Shown here in pieces: positions 16,599 to 24,562 of a DNA stretch of 64,000 nt. The notes beneath the pieces were generated by a model. That model had not been told where the DNA came from, did not search any database, and worked only from the letters and a program-made list of their open reading frames with translations. A program made the translations under genes and the position numbers. This stretch comes from Bacteroidales bacterium (lineage in GTDB: Bacteria; Bacteroidota; Bacteroidia; Bacteroidales; UBA3824), in the NCBI GenBank assembly GCA_016286055.1, contig JAEERW010000014.1:1-64000 (forward strand), read 5' to 3'. The stretch's first letter is position 1. Every line of letters starts with the position of its first letter.

Positions 16599-19214
16599 TT
16601 AGTCGTTAACTATTAGTTTGAATGATATTCGCTGCTGATTGTAAATTATTGAAACGGTGTAGTTTCCTTTGGGAAGTACTATTGAGAACTCTTCCGCGAG
16701 GTTGCTGCGTTGCAATACTTTGTTGCCCAGCGAGTTGAATACATACATATTTGCGGCGTTGATGTCGGATTCAGTAAAGTTTATCAACCTTATATTAATA
16801 GGTTGCGATGCTTTGGCGGGATTGGGATATATTTCTGCTTTTTTAGCGAGCGACTTGGTGGTGGACACATTTACATTGTTGAGTTGCACCCCGCAGACTT
16901 TGAACATTTTGCCGTCGGTAGTTTTCAAATCGGCGTTGTAATATCCGTTGATTCCGTTCTTGTCGTTGTAGAACTGCATTGTTTCACCGTCGAGTTTCTT
17001 ACCATCTTTGTACCATTGATATTCAACAAATTTGCCTTCTGCATTGTCGATAAACACCACATCGGTAAACATAGTTTTGATATATGACTTTGGATAGTTG
17101 ATGGTGATTTCAAATTTGTATTTTTCACTTACGGTGCCCAATGGATCGGACAATGTGATTTCAGCTTTATAATTGCCTGCGCCAGCATTACTTGGTATTT
17201 GAATTGTGAATGATTTCTCCTCTGCGGATTCTGTTGTTAAAGTATTGATATCCAAATCAACAAAACCGTTTTGCTTGGCATCGTTATCAAATGTGATATG
17301 CGCTGATTGAGGCACTCCGTTGGTTATTTTTAAAATGACTTTTGCTTCGTCGCCTTGACAATAATTTGATTTAGATTCGGATATTTTTGCAATTTCAATT
17401 TTGCCGGGACTTATTACTCCGTCGTTGTATACGATATTGTCAGGAGCAATGTATTTATTTGTAAGGTCGCCGGAGAGAACAAACGAAACGGTGATTTTTT
17501 TGCCAGAACCCACATCAGGTGAGTCGAAAACCTGCGTTTGCGACGAAATTTCCACATCGTCGGATGCAAGTTTGTTAGTGAGTTCGCAATTGTTGCCAAT
17601 GATGGTAACAGTATTGGTGCCGTCGTATACTTTGTTGTGAAGTATCTGAGGTTCCGAAACTTTTAGTTTTAGCTTGTTTACATTAACATTCCACTCACAT
17701 TCAGCCACTTGGTTTTCATATTGGTACATTATTGCCTTCACAGTGTAAGTGCCGGCTGTGAGCATTTTGTTTGTAACATCTTCGCTACCAATAAAATATT
17801 TTGAAGTTTCGTATATGTTTCGCTGATTTTTAATTTTTAGGTCTTCACCTAACTGTGATTGAGTATAGGTAAGTTGATATACTTCTTTGGAATCAGGTGT
17901 TGCATTGATTTCCATCTCATAATCAGTGATTTCGCCATATTCCATTTCGCTTGTTTCCTTAAGGTCGTATCTAAACGCATCTTCACCGCCAAGTTTGTAG
18001 TATATTCTCACAAGGTGTTTTCCTACTGTTGATTCGGGATATTTTGTTTTATCATAATCAACCACAATTTTCACGTCGTCGTTGTTGCTTATGTTGCTGA
18101 TAGCCGGAGGAATTATTTGACCGTAGTAAATTTTGTCGGTATTGTCGAAATATTTTGGTTCAATAGTGAAATCTCCTCCGAGTTGTGCCACAATTTTGCC
18201 CTCCGAAGTGATTTTAGCTGTGGTTTGTTCCACAGTTTTTGCAAGAGTGTAATTTCCTGCTTGTTTTCCTGTGAGTTTCAGATATACGTCGATATTGTAT
18301 TCCCCAGGATCTGCCTTTGGATATTTTGTTTTATCAAAATCTACTGTTAACTTCACATCGTCTTCTCCAACTATTCCTTGCAATGTTGGTAGTGTTTTTA
18401 TTTGTTGCGAAATCAGGTTTGTGTTTCCGTCGTTTGGTTTTGCTTTAATTACTATTTTACCTTGATAATCAATTACTTTTGGTTCAACGGTAATAGTTGT
18501 TTCAACGGGATCTGCCTTGTAATGGGTGTTTTCAACAAACCTATAATATATTGCAAGCAAGTTTTCACCAGCGCCAAGCATTTCACCAATAAGTATTCTG
18601 ATGGGGTCAGCAGTTGACTTGATCAAGAAATCAAAAGTGCCTGGTTGATCATTATCTAATGTAGGTTTGATGTCTTTGCCCATTTCTGAATTACCGTAGG
18701 TGTATGTGCCTGTGGGAGGAGTGATTGTCACCTCTATTTTGTATATTTCAGCAGTTTCTGCTTCCATAAATCTTAATCCATCGGTAAATGTATCATCATG
18801 TATATACGGTCTAAATGTGTCATCGCGTGTATTCATAAATGATTGACTTACATCAAGTTTGTATTTATGTGCATCTTCTCCTTCTAATGTTACATAGCAC
18901 CATATAGAGTAAACGCTTCCTGGTTCGGAGCTAGGTATCCAATTGTTGTTTTCATCTTTATATTCATACTTCATAACAATCTTTAATGAAACATCATCAT
19001 TTCCAACCTCGTTCTTGTTTTCGATGATGAAATAATTATCTTCGAAAGAAGCATATTCGTTTCCATCCCATTCTTTTGAGGAATTGGGGTTTTCTACTGT
19101 GAATCCACCCATAACAGCTCCGTATTTTATTCTCAGAGTTATAGGATCTTGTGCTTTTGCCATACTGCAGCATAGCAGAAGTATTATCACACTTAGTATA
19201 GATTTGTTATTCAT
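16599..19214 (-). CDS. Secreted multidomain protein with type A T9SS sorting domain
   Basis: The 871-aa protein begins with a signal peptide (MNNKSILSVIILLLCCSMAKAQ). The body is a series of beta-sandwich repeats of the MBG/YDG type: KVYDGTNTVTI is the YDG signature, and DDVKLTVDFDKTKYP and DDVKIVVDYDKTKYP show two internal repeats. The last 80 residues (IYPNPAKASQPINIRL...GNYTVSIIYNQQRISFKLIV) match the type IX secretion type A sorting domain, so it is probably exported across the outer membrane and anchored or released. It may act as an adhesin or surface structure. It is in an operon between the GSCFA gene and the OmpA gene. Confidence 0.85.
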   Translation of the reverse strand: MNNKSILSVIILLLCCSMAKAQDPITLRIKYGAVMGGFTVENPNSSKEWDGNEYASFEDNYFIIENKNEVGNDDVSLKIVMKYEYKDENNNWIPSSEPGSVYSIWCYVTLEGEDAHKYKLDVSQSFMNTRDDTFRPYIHDDTFTDGLRFMEAETAEIYKIEVTITPPTGTYTYGNSEMGKDIKPTLDNDQPGTFDFLIKSTADPIRILIGEMLGAGENLLAIYYRFVENTHYKADPVETTITVEPKVIDYQGKIVIKAKPNDGNTNLISQQIKTLPTLQGIVGEDDVKLTVDFDKTKYPKADPGEYNIDVYLKLTGKQAGNYTLAKTVEQTTAKITSEGKIVAQLGGDFTIEPKYFDNTDKIYYGQIIPPAISNISNNDDVKIVVDYDKTKYPESTVGKHLVRIYYKLGGEDAFRYDLKETSEMEYGEITDYEMEINATPDSKEVYQLTYTQSQLGEDLKIKNQRNIYETSKYFIGSEDVTNKMLTAGTYTVKAIMYQYENQVAECEWNVNVNKLKLKVSEPQILHNKVYDGTNTVTIIGNNCELTNKLASDDVEISSQTQVFDSPDVGSGKKITVSFVLSGDLTNKYIAPDNIVYNDGVISPGKIEIAKISESKSNYCQGDEAKVILKITNGVPQSAHITFDNDAKQNGFVDLDINTLTTESAEEKSFTIQIPSNAGAGNYKAEITLSDPLGTVSEKYKFEITINYPKSYIKTMFTDVVFIDNAEGKFVEYQWYKDGKKLDGETMQFYNDKNGINGYYNADLKTTDGKMFKVCGVQLNNVNVSTTKSLAKKAEIYPNPAKASQPINIRLINFTESDINAANMYVFNSLGNKVLQRSNLAEEFSIVLPKGNYTVSIIYNQQRISFKLIVND

Positions 19215-19226
19215 AATTATAATGCT

Positions 19227-20216
19227 TTATTTGTTAATTATCTCAGTGAAATATTTTTTTTCCTTACTTAAATCAAGACCAAAATTTTGCGCCTCAAGTT
19301 GCATGGCTTTTTGTAATTGGCATTGTGCAAATTTTATGGTGTCGGTCGAATCGGGAGATGTTATTTTGTGATTTACACTTTTCATAAAGTTTGCCACATT
19401 TGATATCTGATTAATGGTGTCTTTTGAGCAAAATGAAGTTATCAGTTTGTTGAAAATAATCTCACGTGCCATTGCTGAGGGGTGTGTGAGGTTTGATTCA
19501 TAAAAACGGTAGTCGCGGAGTTCGTCGATCATTATCTCGAACGCTGGAAAATACTCAACGTTTTCGAGCTTTTTTACAGTGTCGGCAACGCTTAAAAGCA
19601 AAGTACTTTTGCTCAGAGTGTTATCTGTGGCTCCGTCGGCTATATGGCGTATTGGGCTTACTGTCAACACAATTTTGGCATCATGATTATAGTGGGTAAT
19701 GGTTTGGCAGATATTTTTGATAGCCTCCGACGACTCCTCAACGCTCAACATTCGGCGTGTAAACAAATTGGGGTTTTGTTTGTGACAGTTTGCTACCGGC
19801 ATATTGTTTTGGTTGAGATAATAAACAAAGGCGGTGCCGAAGGTAATGAACACTATGTCGCTGTTTTTAAGAAAATTGCGTGCCGTGCTGATTGATTTGT
19901 TGGCATTAGTTACAGCACAAGAAAGATCTTCGTTGGAATAATCACCATGCATCAGATACGAACTATATTGATTTCCGTTTTTGAAAAAATCGTCATCGGT
20001 TATCTTTTTGTCGGATGTAAGAATATCAAATAATATATTGATAGATAATGGATTATAAAGAGTGCCGAGAGGATTTGCCAAGCATCGGAATTTCATATTG
20101 AAAAACATTTCGCCAATGTTGTTGGCAAAGCATGACCCCACAAACATTAGATTGCTATTGTAGTTGACAACAGTCTGCGTTTTGGGAATTTTAACTTCGG
20201 TGTAAAGATTTACCAT
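19227..20216 (-). CDS. GSCFA-domain protein
   Basis: The 329-aa product carries the signature of its family near residue 27 (LMFVGSCFANNIGEMF). Further family motifs are FLKNSDIVFITFGTAFVYY, KIVLTVSPIRHI and SNLTHPSAMAREIIF. The fold is related to SGNH/GDSL hydrolases: the Ser of GSCFA and the His of the late LTHPS motif are candidate catalytic residues. No signal peptide is evident, so it is probably cytoplasmic. It starts 2 bp after the lipoprotein gene stop. The substrate is unknown. Confidence 0.9.
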   Translation of the reverse strand: MVNLYTEVKIPKTQTVVNYNSNLMFVGSCFANNIGEMFFNMKFRCLANPLGTLYNPLSINILFDILTSDKKITDDDFFKNGNQYSSYLMHGDYSNEDLSCAVTNANKSISTARNFLKNSDIVFITFGTAFVYYLNQNNMPVANCHKQNPNLFTRRMLSVEESSEAIKNICQTITHYNHDAKIVLTVSPIRHIADGATDNTLSKSTLLLSVADTVKKLENVEYFPAFEIMIDELRDYRFYESNLTHPSAMAREIIFNKLITSFCSKDTINQISNVANFMKSVNHKITSPDSTDTIKFAQCQLQKAMQLEAQNFGLDLSKEKKYFTEIINK

Positions 20217-20218
20217 AT

Positions 20219-20647
20219 CTATTTGTTTATTCCAAAAATATCGTCGAATGCTTTTTCGAGGTCGTGATACGAAAGCACAGCACCCGAAACAGTTTGAATA
20301 TTAGGGTTTAAGGGGACGAACACAAACGCAGGCAGTTTTTTTATTTTGAATGCTTCGGCAATTTTGATGTTCTCCTCGTAGTTTACGCAGTAAAAATTTA
20401 TAGCATTGGAATACAGTCCTGTGATTTGTTCCAATTCTGGGGTTTGTTTTTCGCAGTTTTTTACTCGCGGAGAATAAAAATATATCACTGCTGGTACATC
20501 TTTCTTGTATTCAAACACGGTGTCGGTATCAAACACATATTCCTTGAAATTTAGTGTGTCGAGCGGTGTCATGTTGATGGGGCTGTTGATGCTGCCGCAA
20601 CCCAAAAACATGGTTATCACAAATGCTAAAGTCAGTAATCGTTTCAT
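20219..20647 (-). CDS. Thioredoxin-like lipoprotein lacking a CXXC site
   Basis: The 142-aa protein has a lipobox FLGC with lipidated Cys17. A thioredoxin-like fold follows: VPAVIYFYSPRVKNCEKQTPELEQI corresponds to the active-site helix, and IKKLPAFVFVPLNP has the cis-proline region. The CXXC motif is replaced by SPRVKNC, leaving only one cysteine at the site, so disulfide oxidoreductase activity is doubtful; it may be a binding or thiol-monitoring protein. It is the first gene of the four-gene operon through OmpA. Confidence 0.78.
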   Translation of the reverse strand: MKRLLTLAFVITMFLGCGSINSPINMTPLDTLNFKEYVFDTDTVFEYKKDVPAVIYFYSPRVKNCEKQTPELEQITGLYSNAINFYCVNYEENIKIAEAFKIKKLPAFVFVPLNPNIQTVSGAVLSYHDLEKAFDDIFGINK

Positions 20648-20667
20648 GGTTGTAAGTTTATGGCTAC

Positions 20668-20675
20668 AAAATTAA
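20668..20675 (-). promoter_or_regulatory. -7 element of the lipoprotein/GSCFA/OmpA operon
   Basis: Minus-strand TAATTTTG matches TAnnTTTG, 21 bp before the ATG at 20647. No clear -33 element. Confidence 0.5.
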
Positions 20676-20747
20676 TCAATGTATGTAAAAAAAGGGAAAA
20701 ATCGTGCCGTTTTTTTTGTCGCATACCCAAAAGTGAATTTTTTTATT

Positions 20748-20755
20748 TATCTTTG
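20748..20755 (+). promoter_or_regulatory. -7 element of the radical SAM operon
   Basis: TATCTTTG matches TAnnTTTG, 31 bp before the ATG at 20786. No good -33 at the usual distance. Confidence 0.5.
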
Positions 20756-20785
20756 TGAACGGAAAATTTAATCAAACTATATTCT

Positions 20786-21874
20786 ATGTCTATTTCAAAT
20801 TCTCTTAAACATCTGGTTTTTAGGCGTTACCGTGATAATGAAATAAAGCGGCATACGCTAAACTATTTGTTTTGGGAGTGTACGCTTAAGTGCAACCTTT
20901 CATGTTTGCACTGTGGAAGCGACTGCCTTAAAAAGTCGGAACAGGAAGATATGCCTGTGGCAGATTTCGTCAAGGTATTGGATGATATAAAATCATCAGG
21001 CACAGCCGATAAGCTTACAATTTGTATCACTGGTGGCGAACCTCTTCTGCGCAACGACTTGGAGAATGCGGGCATAGAGATTATTCAGCATGGGTTTAAT
21101 TGGGGTATTGTTACTAATGGTATGTTGCTCACCGAAAGTAGATTTCGTTCGCTTATAAATGCTGGAATGGGCAGCATGAGTTTTAGTCTCGACGGTTTTG
21201 AACCTGAACACAACCGTTTGCGTCAGAATCCATTAGGCTTTGAACGTGTGATGTCGGCTATTAACCTAGCTACTGAATATTCAAAACATCATAGCTTTAT
21301 GTTTGACGTTATCACATGTGTAAACTCATTCAATTACAATAGTTTGAGAGATTTTCGACAGTTTCTGATCAACAATGGCATCAGGCATTGGAGGATTTTT
21401 TCAATTTTTCCAGAAGGAAGAGCGAGTGATAATTTCAATCAATTATCTATAAGCCGTTTGCAATATAGAGGTTTGATGGACTTTATTGCTGAAACACGTA
21501 AAGATTTTGGCGACAAGATTCACCTCAACTATTCGTGCGAAGGCTGGCTTGGTGATTATGAGTTAAAGGTGAGAGACTTTTTCTTTTTTTGTCGTGCTGG
21601 TGTTAACATAGCCTCAGTAATGTGCGACGGCAATGTTACAGGCTGTTTGAGTGTCCGCGCCAAAGATTTTATACAGGGTAATGTATATGAACGAAGTTTT
21701 TCGGATATTTGGAACAACGGTTACGCCGTTATGCGCAATAGAGCTTGGGCAAAACAAGGCAAATGTGCCAAGTGTAAGCAATGGAACAAGTGTCTTGGCA
21801 ACGGTATGCACTTGCATCCAGGACTTTCCGAAGGCGTGGCAAGGTGCAATTATTCAGAATTATACAACAATTAA
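20786..21874 (+). CDS. Radical SAM/SPASM enzyme of the lipoprotein-associated type
   Basis: The 362-aa protein has the radical SAM motif CNLSCLHC (C36, C40, C43) preceded by an extra C32, then TGGEPLLRNDL, VTNGMLL and FSLDGFEPEHNRLRQ. The C-terminal SPASM region has cysteines in FFFCRAGVNIASVMCDGNVTGC and GKCAKCKQWNKCLGN and should bind one or two auxiliary Fe-S clusters. It resembles the Bacteroidota family described as 'rSAM with lipoprotein' (TIGR04133-like by recollection). The next gene, 31 bp downstream, is the matching small lipoprotein. The expected reaction is a peptide modification of the lipoprotein, but neither product nor biology is established. Confidence 0.87.
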   Translation: MSISNSLKHLVFRRYRDNEIKRHTLNYLFWECTLKCNLSCLHCGSDCLKKSEQEDMPVADFVKVLDDIKSSGTADKLTICITGGEPLLRNDLENAGIEIIQHGFNWGIVTNGMLLTESRFRSLINAGMGSMSFSLDGFEPEHNRLRQNPLGFERVMSAINLATEYSKHHSFMFDVITCVNSFNYNSLRDFRQFLINNGIRHWRIFSIFPEGRASDNFNQLSISRLQYRGLMDFIAETRKDFGDKIHLNYSCEGWLGDYELKVRDFFFFCRAGVNIASVMCDGNVTGCLSVRAKDFIQGNVYERSFSDIWNNGYAVMRNRAWAKQGKCAKCKQWNKCLGNGMHLHPGLSEGVARCNYSELYNN

Positions 21875-21905
21875 TACAATTATAAACAATTAAATTTTAC
21901 ACATT

Positions 21906-22295
21906 ATGAAAATTACATGGAAAAAGGTGACTGCGGCAGTTGTTGCGTTTTTTGGCATCGGTGCACTCACAGCCTGCTATGGAATGCCTCCGCATGAAGA
22001 CGCAGAAAATCCATACTTGGTTTACGGCAAAGTAAAAACAACGAACCAAAATGGTGAAACTCAATCGGTTGAAAAAGTGAATGTATCAGTACAACTTGGT
22101 ACTGTAAAATATTCAGCCGTTACTAATGCTGATGGTTTCTACGAAATTCATCTTCCAGAATCGTGTACACAAGGTAGCGGTTTTTATGTTATTTTTGAAG
22201 ATAGCACCGGTGTTCTCAAAAAGGACTCTTCGCAAGTGTTTATCACTCCCGGCACCAAGGGAGAATTGTTAGATATGATTTTGAAATCTGAATAG
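21906..22295 (+). CDS. Radical SAM-associated putative lipoprotein
   Basis: The 129-aa product has a lipoprotein signal ending LTACYGMPP, with lipidated Cys24 followed by the YGMPP motif typical of this partner family (TIGR04134-like by recollection). The mature part is one small beta-sandwich of the carboxypeptidase-regulatory type: VYGKVKTTNQNGETQSVEKV, VTNADGFYEIHLP and GSGFYVIFEDS. It is the likely substrate or partner of the upstream radical SAM enzyme. The CYGMPP segment right after the lipid anchor is the most unusual part and a candidate modification site. A strong terminator follows. Confidence 0.85.
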   Translation: MKITWKKVTAAVVAFFGIGALTACYGMPPHEDAENPYLVYGKVKTTNQNGETQSVEKVNVSVQLGTVKYSAVTNADGFYEIHLPESCTQGSGFYVIFEDSTGVLKKDSSQVFITPGTKGELLDMILKSE

Positions 22296-22318
22296 ACACA
22301 TTAATTTATTAAACAAAG

Positions 22319-22350
22319 AAGCGCCGATTGAAGTATTTCAATCGGCGCTT
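22319..22350. terminator. Bidirectional terminator
   Basis: Perfect 14-bp stem AAGCGCCGATTGAA/TTCAATCGGCGCTT with loop GTAT, between the convergent lipoprotein and kinase genes. Confidence 0.9.
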
Positions 22351-22373
22351 GTTATAAATTAATCAACAATATG

Positions 22374-24410
22374 TTACATAGGTTGGACGGATGTTTCGCC
22401 TTTTAAAATTATTTTCCAACGCTTTCCGCTGTTGTCTTTGCACGAAAATCCGTAAGAAGGCTGTGCGTAAACGCTGTTGTAGATAAATTCGCTGCACGGA
22501 AGTTTGGTTTTATTGTCTATGAATCCGTACTTGCCGTTTTTATCTTTTTGCAGACAAATACCGTAGTCGGTTTGGAAACCATTTGGACAAGCAGCATATA
22601 GATAATCTATTAAAACATAACCATTTGCATCTACAAATCCAAGTTTGTCGCCAGCACCATCGGGACTTGTGCCTCGCTGTTGCGACAGATTTTTGGTGCT
22701 TGTAGCGTTTAGTATTTCGGTGCACTTTGCTGCTTTATCCTTTGCAGGCGCATAGTCGGGTTTAATTTTCAGCGCCTTGTTATAATAGATGAGAGCACGT
22801 GCCACATTTTTCTCGTCGAAACAAGCGTTACCCTGTTTTGTAAGGGCAGATAGTTCGGCATCCTCCTCATTTTGCTGACTATTGTCGGGAGCAGGAGTAG
22901 GAGTGGGCTGCGGCTGAGGTTCAGGAGTTTGCTGTTGGTTGTTGTTGCCTTGGTTATTGTCCTGATTGTTGGAGCCCTGATTATTGTTGGTAGGATTCTC
23001 GATTGGTGGATTGTTGTTGCCAGCTTCATCGTCATCAATAAATAGGAATAATGCTCCCACACCTAATAACATCAGCAACAAAAGCAATATTATTATTAAA
23101 GGTGCTTTTGATTTTTTCTTCTCCTCCACAATTCCAGACTTTGGCTGAGCTGTTGGTTGCGGAGCGGGTTTTGGAATATCAACCTTGGGCGGAGTAGGTG
23201 GAGCAGGTGGAGGTGCTACTTGAGTTACAGGTGGAGGGGTAACGGTAGCGGGTGGTATAGGACGGTTTAACACCTCCATAATCTCTTGGCAGTCGTAAAA
23301 TCTGTCCTCGCGGTTAGGCTTTGTAGACTTGCGGATTATCTCTTGGAAATTAGGATTTTTAACTGTATCGGCATTTTTGTCGTTGAGATTGCCGGTTGTC
23401 ATTTCCAAAAGTATCAGTCCAAGAGCATAAATGTCGGCACGTTGGTCTACCTCATTGCCTTTGGTCATCTGTTCGGGAGCAGCGTATTTAGGTGTTCCCA
23501 CTTTTACGAGGTCGTCGTCGAAATAATCGGCACTTGCAAGTCCGAAATCCAATATTTTTACATTGTCGCCGCGATAAGTAACAATCATATTTTCGGGTTT
23601 GAGGTCGCGGTGAATAATCTGTTTTTTGTGAACGTACGAAAGCGCATCGAGCATCTGCGAAAACAATTTTTTTGTAAGACGCTCGTCTTTGACAGTGCGA
23701 CCAGTTTTTATTAAATCGGTAAGAGTTTGACCGTCAACGTATTCCATTGTGTAGAAAGCGCCTTCTTCGTCCTCGCCTTTGTCTAATATGCGCACGATAT
23801 TTGGGTGGTCGAGATGGTAAGCATTTTCAAACTCCTTGAAAAACAGATTTTTGTAATCCTCATTATCTTTAAACTGAGGTTTAATACGCTTGATAATAAT
23901 CCATTTGCCGTATTGTTTGCCCTGATAAACAGTGCTCATAGCACCTTGTGTAGACATTGGCTTTATATCGGTAAAACGCGACGATACTGCCATGCTCTGA
24001 CCAAATGCAGCCTGAGAAACCCCTGCCGACGAAGATGACGATTTAGGCGGAGTCTGCAATGTAGTTGCCCCTGATTGAGAAGCCTCTGTTATGAAACCCG
24101 AACCTTCAGACTCTGTATTTTGCACGGGTGCAGGCTCTGGCATAGGAGCGGGAGCAGGTTTGGGCTGAGGCTGTGGCTGTGGTGGGGGAGGAGGAGCAAC
24201 AGTGGATGCTTCTGTAACAAATCCTGAGCCCTCTAATTCTGATGTATCAGCTGATGCTCCGTTGAGTTCGGCATCAATCATTTTATTTAATTCGTCTTGG
24301 CTGATACCAAAGTCGGAAGCTTTTTTTTCCAACAGTTTACGGTCAACATCGCTCAGAGTGCCATCTCCGCATGCCGACTGTATCAGCATTTTCATTCTTT
24401 CTATCGACAT
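22374..24410 (-). CDS. Membrane Ser/Thr protein kinase with TPR and WG repeats
   Basis: The 678-aa protein has a helical N-terminal domain (residues 1-50; DGTLSDVDRKLLEKKASDFG) similar to that of the zinc-ribbon proteins at 11386-14807. A Pro-rich linker follows with a duplicated EGSGF(V/I)TEAS motif (60-69 and 102-111). The Hanks-type kinase domain has Lys174, HRDLKPEN with Asp269, DFG with Asp288 and APE at 311-313. Then come a second Pro-rich linker, one membrane segment (APLIIILLLLLMLLGVGALF), an Asn/Gln-rich linker, a TPR (ACFDEKNVARALIYYNKALK) and two WG-type repeats (KLGFVDANGYV, KYGFIDNKTK). It should sense outside the cytoplasm and phosphorylate inside. Confidence 0.9.
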   Translation of the reverse strand: MSIERMKMLIQSACGDGTLSDVDRKLLEKKASDFGISQDELNKMIDAELNGASADTSELEGSGFVTEASTVAPPPPPQPQPQPKPAPAPMPEPAPVQNTESEGSGFITEASQSGATTLQTPPKSSSSSAGVSQAAFGQSMAVSSRFTDIKPMSTQGAMSTVYQGKQYGKWIIIKRIKPQFKDNEDYKNLFFKEFENAYHLDHPNIVRILDKGEDEEGAFYTMEYVDGQTLTDLIKTGRTVKDERLTKKLFSQMLDALSYVHKKQIIHRDLKPENMIVTYRGDNVKILDFGLASADYFDDDLVKVGTPKYAAPEQMTKGNEVDQRADIYALGLILLEMTTGNLNDKNADTVKNPNFQEIIRKSTKPNREDRFYDCQEIMEVLNRPIPPATVTPPPVTQVAPPPAPPTPPKVDIPKPAPQPTAQPKSGIVEEKKKSKAPLIIILLLLLMLLGVGALFLFIDDDEAGNNNPPIENPTNNNQGSNNQDNNQGNNNQQQTPEPQPQPTPTPAPDNSQQNEEDAELSALTKQGNACFDEKNVARALIYYNKALKIKPDYAPAKDKAAKCTEILNATSTKNLSQQRGTSPDGAGDKLGFVDANGYVLIDYLYAACPNGFQTDYGICLQKDKNGKYGFIDNKTKLPCSEFIYNSVYAQPSYGFSCKDNSGKRWKIILKGETSVQPM

Positions 24411-24436
24411 AAGTTTCTTTTTTTAAATTCAAAGTT

Positions 24437-24444
24437 CAAATTTA
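24437..24444 (-). promoter_or_regulatory. -7 element of the kinase gene
   Basis: Minus-strand TAAATTTG matches TAnnTTTG, 27 bp before the ATG at 24410. Confidence 0.45.
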
Positions 24445-24521
24445 CACTTTTTTATTATAACAGCAAAAAAAAATTGCAATTTTATTTTTTAGATTATTAT
24501 TTTTTTTCGGGAATATTTGTT

Positions 24522-24529
24522 TACATTTG
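24522..24529 (+). promoter_or_regulatory. -7 element of the pseudouridine synthase gene
   Basis: TACATTTG matches TAnnTTTG, 34 bp before the ATG at 24563; this makes the earlier TTG at 24527 unlikely as a start. Confidence 0.55.
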
Positions 24530-24562
24530 CAAAAATTTTCAAACACGATTATAGCAACTACA

